The notes under the pieces were generated by a model that ran no database searches, was not told the DNA's origin, and worked only from the letters and a program-made list of their open reading frames with translations. From the NCBI GenBank assembly GCA_027365375.1, contig DAHXNM010000053.1, forward strand, positions 1-5,169: 5,169 nucleotides of DNA, given 5' to 3'. The position numbers were made by a program, and so were the translations under genes. This DNA comes from Ferrimicrobium sp. (GTDB lineage: Bacteria > Actinomycetota > Acidimicrobiia > Acidimicrobiales > Acidimicrobiaceae). This document shows positions 1 to 5,169 of this stretch, piece after piece; positions within the stretch are counted from its first letter, which is position 1, and each line of letters starts with the position of its first letter.

Positions 1-52
1 CAGATGCCCAGGTCATTGACCTATCTCCCAAACATAATAAAAAAGGACAGTC

Positions 53-65
53 GCTAAGTTAAGAG
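53..65 (+). repeat. Candidate outer inverted repeat, left copy
   Basis: GCTAAGTTAAGAG matches, in reverse complement and with a single-base gap, CTCGTTAACTTAGC at 4174-4187. Ten bases, GCTAAGTTAA, are exact. It is preceded at 44-51 by AGGACAGT, which also precedes the right copy (4165-4172). If these are element termini the element spans about 4.1 kb, but no clean flanking target duplication is seen immediately outside the two copies. Confidence 0.4.
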
Positions 66-70
66 AGGAT

Positions 71-172
71 TTTGCAAATTTCGGCACTGCGTTCGGGCAG
101 ATCAACCTAGTTTCGCAAACGGCCCACCAAGGGCCGGTTGCAAAACTACCCCGCCAACGTTTGCAAAACTCG
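71..172. repeat. Cluster of TTTYGCAAA-type motifs at the putative left end
   Basis: Related motifs occur at 71-78 (TTTGCAAA), 111-119 (TTTCGCAAA, left palindrome arm), 138-147 (TTGCAAAACT, right arm) and 160-170 (TTTGCAAAACT). The last two share TTGCAAAACT exactly, 23 bp apart. Multiple short sites at one end are typical of transposons whose ends bind several transposase or accessory subunits. Together with the palindrome this segment looks like a complex left end (inference). Confidence 0.5.
108..148. repeat. 41-bp near-palindrome, 18-bp arms and 5-bp spacer
   Basis: The left arm 108-125 is TAGTTTCGCAAACGGCCC. The reverse complement of the right arm 131-148 is TAGTTTTGCAACCGGCCC, identical at 16 of 18 positions, with spacer ACCAA (126-130). 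Each arm holds a TTTYGCAA core. The size and symmetry resemble a two-protomer binding site, such as a recombinase core site or a double transposase site. It lies 189 bp beyond the transposase stop, where an element end would be expected. The repeat itself is plain in the sequence; its role is inference. Confidence 0.7.
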
Positions 173-269
173 CCAAAAACTCGGCTGGTCCTGGTCAAGG
201 CACTTAATTGGGGTAGAAATCTCACTAGAGTTATCCCTCTACTCGACAATCGCCCCCAAAACCGCCAAA

Positions 270-285
270 GTCCCGTTACCGGGAC
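270..285 (-). terminator. Possible intrinsic terminator after the transposase gene
   Basis: A perfect 6-bp inverted repeat, GTCCCG and CGGGAC, with a 4-nt loop, begins about 51 nt past the transposase stop. In the operon RNA the hairpin is followed by TTTGGCGGTTTT, an interrupted U-rich tail. This is moderate support for a terminator; the tail is not a clean U-tract. Confidence 0.4.
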
Positions 286-336
286 GTGAGAGGTAGATAC
301 TCTGTCAGTGGAGATGCTGGTTTCAGAGAGATTGAT

Positions 337-2001
337 TTAGGACTTCGGTGATGGCTCCTCATGAGTCCAGTAGTTACCAAGGCGATCTCGTCGTCGAGGT
401 TTGCGCGATCGACTAGGCGTAGCGGTACCTTGGAGCTTATTCTGCAGGAAACTCTTGATCTTGCGGATATTGGCTGCCACGACGATCAGCGTAGTGAATA
501 AGTACTGGTTAGTAAACCCTCGCGCCCGCCTCCTACCCCCATCATGAAGAGCCCCATGGTCGGCGTCCTTGAGATAGCCGTTAAATCCTTCGATGGTGTT
601 ACGTGCATGGGAGTAGAGCTTGTGCCACCCGGGACTTCCATAGAGGAGCTTTTGGGCATACTTGGCTCCGAAGGTGCTGGGAAATATAGCCGACTTTTGA
701 TTGGTACAAATCTTGTCTGGGTAAGCGGGTGGTGCCATGATTCGAGTAAGGCCAGTGAGGTTCTTTCGCTGAGGCTTCTTAAGCGGACACACCGCAGTCG
801 CCGAGACCCCGGCCGCTGGGCACATCATCGGAACGTATCCATCCTTGTCAGGCCTTGCACTGGGGCGCAAACGATAAGCCCTGCGTTGTTCGATTCGTGC
901 TAAATAGGTCTCTTCATCGATGCGACGTTCCCGATAGTCCTTGGTCGCATCGATGAGCGCCATTGGCATCGCCGGGCAGAACCAACTACCCTCGACTTGG
1001 ATTGCACCTACATGGTTTCCGCTGATCCCCAACTGATTGCTCTGGTAGTCAAAGCAGACGTCAAAGCCCATCTGCATGAGGGGAATCTGGAGGTTTTCGA
1101 CCTTGGAGTTGGGCAGATAGGCTCGGTCGGCCACCACGGTCCCTATCGGGTGCGAACGATCAAGGATGGAGCCAAAGATCCTTCTCCCGTGCCCGGAGAC
1201 GTCGACTCCGGGCCGATCAAAACTGATCCCGAGGATGATCCGGGGGAACTTGGCGTCTGGATTATTGCCTGCTAACACCGCGAGCGTTGCCTCGTAGCTC
1301 CAGAACGTTTTACCCCGCTTGCCTTTGCCATCGGCGTGGTGATCGCCTTCTCGAGAGTACCACCCCGCGTCAGGATCCATGCTGACATAAACCGAGCGGA
1401 CGTTGATGCCTCGTTTGCCATAGGTTGGCACCGGCGTCGCATCGATACAGTAGACATGCATCCATCCTTCGAAGCCATCAGGGCATTGTTGAAGACACCA
1501 CCGAAAGGTCGCCTCCAGAAGCTGATTACACAGCCAATCCAACACCTTACGCTTTTGCTCACAGGCGCTCTGATCGCGCTCGGCCTCCACTTTTGCCCAC
1601 TCCTCCTTTGTAAGAAGCCGCCGTTTTGGATAGGGAAAAGGATCGATCAGACTGGTTAGCCGGTTCCACGCCCGCTCAACCCGGAAGTAGAGAGCAGTTG
1701 TCGTCCATTCCCCAAGGGTAACTCCGAGCTCACTTAAGACTTCATCGTCGAGGCACTCGAGTAGGTGGGTCGCGTGGGTAAAGAATAACGGTCTATCGAG
1801 CAGGGCGAGGGTCAAGACAAGCACCAAGACTGCACGATCATTCAAGGAAGCAGGTCTCCCACCAGGACCCTTCTTCCTTTGCTCACGCTCCATCGCGCGC
1901 AGATCGGAAATACTGGTACAGATGTCGGCAAGGTCAACAAGTTCCTCAGCGAACCTCACGGTCTCCTTGATAACGTCCTTATCGAGATCGGTCATCTTCA
2001 T
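337..2001 (-). CDS. DDE transposase, IS4/IS1182-like, with Cys-rich insertion
   Basis: A 554-residue protein that probably cuts and joins the ends of the element through an RNase H-fold DDE active site. The likely triad is D187 (CIDATP), D292 (VADRAYL) and E471 (RNTIEGFNGYLK). Around the Glu, Y463-R467-E471-K478 closely resembles the IS4-superfamily Y-(2)-R-(3)-E-(6)-K signature, with one extra residue after the Tyr. Residues 46-90 (GGRPASLNDRAV onward) look like an N-terminal helical DNA-binding region. Between D292 and E471 a long insertion carries C342, C394, C405 and C432, a plausible zinc site. The C-terminal tail is strongly basic (residues 530-540). The ATG at 2001 overlaps the stop of the upstream gene as ATGA, with GGAG about 7 nt before it, so translation is probably coupled. 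A second ATG two codons later is an alternative start. The frame is full length with no visible damage. The DDE call is firm; the exact family is uncertain. Confidence 0.85.
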   Translation of the reverse strand: MKMTDLDKDVIKETVRFAEELVDLADICTSISDLRAMEREQRKKGPGGRPASLNDRAVLVLVLTLALLDRPLFFTHATHLLECLDDEVLSELGVTLGEWTTTALYFRVERAWNRLTSLIDPFPYPKRRLLTKEEWAKVEAERDQSACEQKRKVLDWLCNQLLEATFRWCLQQCPDGFEGWMHVYCIDATPVPTYGKRGINVRSVYVSMDPDAGWYSREGDHHADGKGKRGKTFWSYEATLAVLAGNNPDAKFPRIILGISFDRPGVDVSGHGRRIFGSILDRSHPIGTVVADRAYLPNSKVENLQIPLMQMGFDVCFDYQSNQLGISGNHVGAIQVEGSWFCPAMPMALIDATKDYRERRIDEETYLARIEQRRAYRLRPSARPDKDGYVPMMCPAAGVSATAVCPLKKPQRKNLTGLTRIMAPPAYPDKICTNQKSAIFPSTFGAKYAQKLLYGSPGWHKLYSHARNTIEGFNGYLKDADHGALHDGGRRRARGFTNQYLFTTLIVVAANIRKIKSFLQNKLQGTATPSRSRKPRRRDRLGNYWTHEEPSPKS

Positions 2002-2987
2002 TGGTCATCTCCGCTACGGCGAAGGGTTTGGCGAAAATCCCAGAGGTCGGGGTCCCCGAGAAATGGCAGGTATCGATTGAACCCCTCAAGACCATCGGTG
2101 CCAGAGGCCCTGCGAAGGTTCACGATGGGAGTTCCATGACTCAGGTGATAGCAAATCCAGGTGGCCCGCAACCGTGGTAATGATGGCTTTGGCCCCCTAC
2201 CGGTGGAGCGCGCAATAAAGGAACTAACGCAGTTATTATTGTAGCTCGTGCGTTGTACTCCAAATAGTGGCCGCCCTAGTCCAATGTCTTGAACGGCGTC
2301 AACGATGAGTGCTTCCCACTCGCGAAGCACTGGCACCTTGCGTGCGCGACGACCCTTCACCTCTAGGAGGACACCATCTTCGTCGATGAGCACATCGTCG
2401 GTCTTTAAGCGCACCAGGTCTTCTGTGGTGAGGCCCGCTCCAGCTCCAAGGGCCAGGAGAAGCTGGGCATCCCGCCTTTTACTATGGGTGTTCTGCCCCC
2501 GTGCCCAACTTCGAAAAGCAACGAGCTCCTTTTCTGAGTATGGAGGTAACGCGCTTGCCCCCTTGAATGGGCGCGAGTTCAGCCGGACATCTCCGTCGTC
2601 GAGCTCTCTTAGCACTCGTTGGAGCATGCGAAGCCTGGATCGATAGGTGCTCAACGTGTTGGAGGTAAGGCTTGCAAAGAGATGAGAGAAACATTCCTCG
2701 ATCAGCTCATTGCGAAACACCACCTCGCGCGTGAGTTCAAGACCCGCGCTTTGCCAAACCCATAACCCAAACCGGGTCAGTACCGACATCGTCTGCAGAG
2801 CATCGTCTTTGGACAAGAGGGGTTCAGCATCGTTCATGATGTTCAGTACAAACGGTCGAACCTTTTCCCAATAAGGCTGAGGGATCGCTGGCCGATAGCT
2901 CGCTATTGGCCCATCGGATCTCCTCTCCTCCGAAGGAAAAACGCGAGAATTAACACCAGCATCGCTGGTCTCTGATATAATGGCCAT
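1998..2987 (-). CDS. Tyrosine-recombinase-fold protein with degenerate active site
   Basis: A 329-residue protein. Residues about 60-160 fit the helical core-binding (SAM-like) domain, and about 165-310 fit the catalytic domain of the tyrosine recombinase/integrase family. Aligned by eye to the family motifs, the hairpin Lys is present (K211, VKGRRARKVPV), as are the second Arg (R274 in PRLRATW) and the Tyr nucleophile (Y306 in FNRYL). The first Arg, expected in the GLR motif, is T187 (AGLTTEDLVRL). The His of HxLR is P271, and the His/Trp of the GH motif is T297. Loss of Arg I normally abolishes or cripples cleavage, so a DNA-binding or architectural role is at least as likely as recombination (inference). 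The ATG start has no close ribosome site: AAGGAGA lies 13 nt upstream, and no other start codon fits. It follows the coiled-coil gene by 103 bp and overlaps the transposase start by 4 bp, so it belongs to the same operon. Confidence 0.8.
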   Translation of the reverse strand: MAIISETSDAGVNSRVFPSEERRSDGPIASYRPAIPQPYWEKVRPFVLNIMNDAEPLLSKDDALQTMSVLTRFGLWVWQSAGLELTREVVFRNELIEECFSHLFASLTSNTLSTYRSRLRMLQRVLRELDDGDVRLNSRPFKGASALPPYSEKELVAFRSWARGQNTHSKRRDAQLLLALGAGAGLTTEDLVRLKTDDVLIDEDGVLLEVKGRRARKVPVLREWEALIVDAVQDIGLGRPLFGVQRTSYNNNCVSSFIARSTGRGPKPSLPRLRATWICYHLSHGTPIVNLRRASGTDGLEGFNRYLPFLGDPDLWDFRQTLRRSGDDQ

Positions 2988-3000
2988 AGTGAGGGGTGCT

Positions 3001-3007
3001 TCTCCTT
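3001..3007 (-). promoter_or_regulatory. Distant Shine-Dalgarno-like AAGGAGA before the recombinase-like gene
   Basis: AAGGAGA on the minus strand is the only ribosome-site match near the ATG at 2987. It is 13 nt away, longer than the usual 5-9 nt, and no in-frame start codon lies between. The spacing suggests weak translation or dependence on RNA structure. Confidence 0.35.
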
Positions 3008-3022
3008 GCTTTGACAGATTGG

Positions 3023-3065
3023 CATCGAGTCGCTCTTCAGTTTGGTGACGTGGAGTGACTCGATG
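3023..3065. other. Stem-loop between the coiled-coil and recombinase-like genes
   Basis: CATCGAGTC (3023-3031) and GACTCGATG (3057-3065) are perfect 9-bp inverted repeats. Three more Watson-Crick pairs (3033-3035 with 3053-3055) follow after one position that is G-U on the plus-strand RNA and a mismatch on the operon RNA. In the operon transcript the hairpin lies about 36 nt before the start codon at 2987 and has no U-tract, so it looks more like an mRNA control element or a binding site than a terminator. Read on the plus strand it is followed by tttgtgtttt, so it could instead stop transcripts running toward the promoter. Confidence 0.5.
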
Positions 3066-3090
3066 TTTGTGTTTTACTGGATCTTTGGAT

Positions 3091-3648
3091 CTACATTGCT
3101 AGCGGATAGGTCTGCTCCCCTCCGTGATCGGTGCTAACGTCTTGCATTGATCCGGGGTGAGGTGCTGGCCGTGGTTCAGACTCATCGTCCACCAAGCAAT
3201 ACCGGCCCCGTTCGGCCTTTTGAATCGCGTGACCCCTGTTGAGACGGAACAGGGCAGCGCGCAGCGTCGCCATAGGTTTAGCTCCAGGTGGCATCCAACC
3301 TCGGCTCGTAAGTTCTACCTCGATCTCAGCGGCATTCCAGGTGTGGCCTGGGCGGGTCCGCATCACGATTTGGACCGCCTCACTCAGGCTCGGTCGCTTT
3401 CCGCTGACGGAGACCTCTTGAACAGGGGTTTCAGCGTCACCCCGCAGTGTTCGCTTGCCGTAATGTTGAGTGCCCATTAATCTCGTGAGCTCTCGGCGTG
3501 TTACCTCGAGAGATTCCACTCGCTGCTGGGCCACTTCGCTTTGCTCTCGGAGAGCCTCTGCCTTCATCTTGGCTTCCTGAAGCTCGCGATCGACCAACTC
3601 AAGAAGTGCCACAGAACTTACTGAGCTTTGTTGAGGTGAAGATACCAT
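3091..3648 (-). CDS. Coiled-coil plus winged-helix protein, first gene of the operon
   Basis: A 185-residue protein of unrecognised family. Residues about 11-58 form a charged heptad-like coiled coil (LLELVDRELQEAKMKAEALR and onward). A polar linker follows, then residues about 86-152 read as a winged-helix domain: SLSEAVQIVMRTRPG, then a WNAAEIEVEL helix, RGW, a recognition-helix-like TLRAALFRLNRG, and a wing ending GRYCLV. The tail (155-185) is Pro/Asp-rich and looks disordered. It is probably a dimeric or oligomeric DNA-binding protein acting as a repressor, end-binding factor or adaptor (inference). The start at 3648 was chosen because a perfect TATAAT ends 7 nt upstream, fitting a leaderless mRNA. 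The frame stays open to an ATG at 3705, adding 19 residues, but that start has no ribosome site and would place the promoter inside the gene. Its place ahead of the recombinase-like and transposase genes recalls small coiled-coil accessory proteins such as TnpC of Tn554, but no homology is claimed. Confidence 0.65.
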   Translation of the reverse strand: MVSSPQQSSVSSVALLELVDRELQEAKMKAEALREQSEVAQQRVESLEVTRRELTRLMGTQHYGKRTLRGDAETPVQEVSVSGKRPSLSEAVQIVMRTRPGHTWNAAEIEVELTSRGWMPPGAKPMATLRAALFRLNRGHAIQKAERGRYCLVDDESEPRPAPHPGSMQDVSTDHGGEQTYPLAM

Positions 3649-3655
3649 TTCTGTG

Positions 3656-3661
3656 ATTATA
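3656..3661 (-). promoter_or_regulatory. -10 box of operon promoter, leaderless arrangement
   Basis: The minus strand reads TATAAT, then seven bases (CACAGAA), then the ATG at 3648. Transcription would therefore start at or next to the first base of the start codon, a common leaderless layout in actinobacteria. No good -35 hexamer is visible 16-18 bp upstream. A CACGCGTG palindrome abuts the box on its upstream side (3662-3669) and could be an operator. The site is inferred from sequence only. Confidence 0.5.
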
Positions 3662-3672
3662 CACGCGTGCCT
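3662..3672. repeat. CACGCGTG palindrome and 10-bp direct repeat, copy 1
   Basis: CACGCGTG (3662-3669) is a perfect 8-bp palindrome touching the -10 box. The overlapping ACGCGTGCCT (3663-3672) recurs exactly, in the same orientation, at 3842-3851. The placement suits a repressor or end-binding site for an element-encoded protein (inference). Confidence 0.4.
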
Positions 3673-3841
3673 AGAGTTTCTGCTATCACATACAAAATTA
3701 TTCATCCACGTAAGGTCGTGATCCCTGTTGGAATCTTCTGAGCCTCTGAGACTACGAACATCAATACTACATGAAAGGTCTTACTCTGATGGTAATTTAC
3801 GAGGATTTCCCTGACAGTGACCAGTAAACAATCCGTGCATG

Positions 3842-3851
3842 ACGCGTGCCT
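3842..3851. repeat. ACGCGTGCCT direct repeat, copy 2
   Basis: An exact copy of the ten bases at 3663-3672, 179 bp further from the operon and followed directly by the paired palindromes at 3855-3880. With copy 1 it may mark a bound regulatory or end region. A chance match cannot be excluded. Confidence 0.35.
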
Positions 3852-3854
3852 CGT

Positions 3855-3880
3855 TTAACGTTAATAGCATGTCGATGCTA
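3855..3880. repeat. Adjoining palindromes in the right-end region
   Basis: TTAACGTTAA (3855-3864) is a perfect 10-bp palindrome. It is followed without a gap by TAGCAT-gtcg-ATGCTA (3865-3880), a perfect 6-bp inverted repeat. TAGCATGT from this segment recurs at 4132-4139 in the second palindrome pair. These are possible binding sites for the winged-helix or recombinase-like protein. Confidence 0.35.
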
Positions 3881-4023
3881 CACACATGTTCATTGCGTCG
3901 GTGATCATGCATAGGATGGGTCTGAGTACAAGTTATCACGATACGTAAGATGTCCTCGTTTGAGGCCAAGGATGGCCCGCTGGTACTGCGCGCTCGCTTG
4001 AAAGGGTTCGCACCATCATTCCT

Positions 4024-4033
4024 GGTAGTTTTG
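4024..4033. repeat. Inverted copy of CAAAACTACC from the left end
   Basis: GGTAGTTTTG here is the exact reverse complement of CAAAACTACC at 141-150, which overlaps the right arm of the 41-bp palindrome. It lies inside the candidate outer repeat, in mirrored order to the left end, as a subterminal binding site would. Ten bases alone could be chance. Confidence 0.35.
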
Positions 4034-4127
4034 GCCACACGTCCAATTCGGACTCCTAACAGCGGCGCTGTGTTCTCCCCGTTATTTACCCTTTTTTCTC
4101 ATCAAGTCGGTGTACCGATCGCGACTG

Positions 4128-4147
4128 ATGCTAGCATGTTGCGCAAC
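4128..4147. repeat. Back-to-back 10-bp palindromes near the right end
   Basis: ATGCTAGCAT (4128-4137) and GTTGCGCAAC (4138-4147) are each perfect palindromes and directly adjoin. The second resembles the GTTTCGCAAAC core of the left-end palindrome. Both lie just inside the candidate right terminal repeat, which supports a subterminal binding-site array (inference). Confidence 0.4.
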
Positions 4148-4467
4148 GAGCTTTTCTATACCCCAGGACAGTACTCGTTAACTTAGCTAACACCGGAACA
4201 TTACACCTCTTTGTTTTTCCTCATGTCCTAGAAGAGATCGAAGAGCGCCGGGGCTGTTGGGTTTGGGAAAGCGGTGTTGGCGTCGTATTCTTTGACGAGA
4301 AACGGGATAGCGAGCACCATCGCTCCTGCGCGTTACCGAGCAACCGTTTGACACCAGTAGAAGCTAGGTCCGTTGAACAACGAAGACGTACTGACCCAGA
4401 TGACCTGTCATCGGCGACACTCGCACTTGTTTTCGGCGCATGCTCTGTCAATCAATATCGGGCGTAA
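4135..4467 (+). pseudogene. Stop-free frame without a start, possible gene remnant
   Basis: Frame 1 is open for 110 codons to a TAA at 4465-4467 and has no ATG, GTG or TTG until well inside. It reads with protein-like segments (LHLFVFPHVLEEIEERRGCW, then GVGVVFFDEKRD). The first part faintly recalls a PIN-domain N-terminal region, but this is too weak to name. It crosses the candidate right boundary near 4187, so the upstream portion may be coincidental. It may be a decayed fragment or chance. Confidence 0.2.
4174..4187 (-). repeat. Candidate outer inverted repeat, right copy
   Basis: CTCGTTAACTTAGC is the inverted partner of 53-65, with one extra G. It lies within a larger imperfect palindrome, GTTAACTTAGCTAAC (4177-4191), and one base after the 8-bp AGGACAGT (4165-4172) shared with the left side. 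It may mark the right boundary, about 520 bp upstream of the operon start. Confidence 0.4.
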
Positions 4468-5169
4468 CTTGCATGCGTCAGGGCCCAGGACTTGATCATA
4501 AGTTCCATGGCGATTGGTTGCACTGCCTTCAAGCAAACAGAGGTGCCACCGATACCCTCGCCGTGTTAGGCGCAGTAGCCCTTTGAACTATGCTGATTGG
4601 TCAAGGTGTTGTCAATGCCGCCGAGCACTTTATCTGAGGAATCCCTGGTGGCTGCTTGGAGGTGCTACCGTGTTGATCTTGGTGTGGCGATGTTACTCAG
4701 ACGATGAATAACCCCGTGTTGGTAGGTCAGACGAACGAACTGGCGGACTTAACAAAGGTCGGGGTGTAGGTTGATCAATGCCCTACCAATCGTGATGCCC
4801 GTTTGTGATGGGTGCATAACATATTGAGTATGGATATCACAACAAAATAGTACATTGCGATGCCTATATAACATACTGGCGTAACATACCGGGTCGTGCG
4901 ACATAGGATAGGCCCTCTGGCGACCACCAATGGCTACCTAAGATAGCTCGCAAGGATAGGGCGGTTTATGCAGCCGATGCCTCTCAATAGGGACATTATG
5001 AAAGGGACAGAGAGAACTGCGCCTGCGGCTTTACACATCGGCGAGAGAACCCTGCCTTGCTTGGGTTTTGGAGTTTCGCCGTGTCGTCCAAACGGAGTAC
5101 ACGTCCCAACGAATCTTGGTGATTATGACACAAGCTTTGTTGATATCGACTAAAACTGCAGTCATCTGT
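4468..5169. other. Flank with no supported gene
   Basis: Short frames at 4514-4711 and 4968-5153 (plus strand) have no family signature and unconvincing composition; the second ends just before the window edge. What can be seen is an AT-rich stretch at about 4811-4890 with three copies of an (A/G)TAACATA motif, and an 8-bp inverted repeat at 4719-4726 and 4782-4789. It may be decayed or intergenic DNA next to the element. Confidence 0.4.
4816..4888. repeat. Three copies of an (A/G)TAACATA motif
   Basis: ATAACATA at 4816-4823 and 4868-4875, and GTAACATA at 4881-4888. The first two extend to ATAACATAYTG; the last two are 13 bp apart, close to one helical turn. These could be operator half-sites for an unseen neighbour or simply AT-rich coincidence. 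Confidence 0.25.

Larger units (their letters stand above)
1..336. other. Non-coding region beyond the transposase; putative left end
   Basis: No gene is supported here. The one open frame on the minus strand (13-249) runs straight through the palindrome and motif cluster and is Cys/Trp/Arg-rich, as expected of a frame over repeat DNA. The region holds the terminator-like hairpin, the TTTYGCAAA cluster and the candidate outer repeat. Bases 1-50 may already be flanking DNA. Confidence 0.45.
3706..4190. other. Non-coding upstream and putative right-end region
   Basis: About 480 bp between the operon and the candidate right boundary. Short open frames exist (3781-4038 minus from a GTG; 3950-4186 plus), but neither has a placed ribosome site, recognisable domain or convincing composition. 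The segment is instead dense in short palindromes and in repeats shared with the left end, so it is probably end and regulatory DNA. Confidence 0.4.

Noticed and set aside
71..172. CRISPR-like array at the left end
   Set aside because: The repeats are about 10 bp, unevenly spaced and in both orientations, and no cas gene is present.
13..249. 78-residue minus-strand open frame
   Set aside because: It runs across the 41-bp palindrome and TTTYGCAAA cluster, has no ribosome site or domain, and its composition looks like translated repeat DNA.
544..1659. Several plus-strand frames of 60-119 codons inside the transposase gene
   Set aside because: They are antisense shadows of the intact 554-codon gene, with no independent signals.
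2305..2694. Arg/Ser-rich frames overlapping the recombinase-like gene on both strands
   Set aside because: Low-complexity shadows of a well-supported frame.
3157..3480. 107-codon plus-strand frame
   Set aside because: Antisense to the winged-helix gene, whose domain pattern is clear.
3781..4038. 85-codon minus-strand frame from a GTG, upstream of the operon
   Set aside because: AGGAG is about 14 nt from the GTG, there is no recognisable domain, and the frame crosses two palindromes. It could be a tiny gene but is not supported.
44..4172. AGGACAGT as an 8-bp target-site duplication
   Set aside because: The sequences just inside the two copies (from 52, and back from 4164) are not inverted repeats of each other, and 8-bp matches between two 300-bp regions are expected by chance.
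4221..4451. 76-codon minus-strand frame
   Set aside because: Ser/Arg-rich, and complementary to a longer stop-free plus-strand frame.
4968..5153. 61-codon plus-strand frame at the window edge
   Set aside because: An ATG with a weak purine stretch upstream, but no domain, short, and of unremarkable composition.

Overview
The window is best read as a three-gene mobile-element-like operon on the minus strand (about 337 to 3648), with complex repeat-rich DNA on both sides and roughly 1 kb of flank (about 4190 to 5169) with no convincing gene. Nothing in it is a housekeeping gene, so the host cannot be named. The style of the proteins, moderate base composition and a -10 box placed exactly for a leaderless mRNA suggest an actinobacterium of moderate G+C, possibly an acidimicrobial one. 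That assignment is inference.

Layout in transcription order, right to left. (1) At 3648-3091 is a small protein with an N-terminal coiled coil and a C-terminal winged helix. (2) At 2987-1998 is a protein with the tyrosine-recombinase fold. It keeps the Tyr nucleophile, the second Arg and the hairpin Lys, but has lost the first catalytic Arg and both His/Trp positions. (3) At 2001-337 is an IS4/IS1182-like DDE transposase with an intact D-D-E triad, overlapping gene 2 by ATGA. A perfect -10 hexamer sits 7 nt before gene 1. A stem-loop lies between genes 1 and 2, and a terminator-like hairpin follows gene 3.

Downstream of the transposase (1-336) lies a 41-bp near-palindrome (108-148) built from a TTTYGCAAA core, with further copies of the core around it. 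A GCTAAGTTAA-type repeat near 53-65 recurs inverted at 4174-4187, and CAAAACTACC at 141-150 recurs inverted at 4024-4033. The order is nested, as expected for outer and subterminal sites of an element of about 4.1 kb. The right-hand non-coding segment (3706-4190) also carries several perfect short palindromes.

Working model (inference): the DDE enzyme does the chemistry. The degenerate recombinase-fold protein and the coiled-coil/winged-helix protein act as DNA-binding partners that recognise ends or targets. The arrangement is analogous in outline to multi-protein transposons such as Tn7 or Tn554, but with a different set of proteins.
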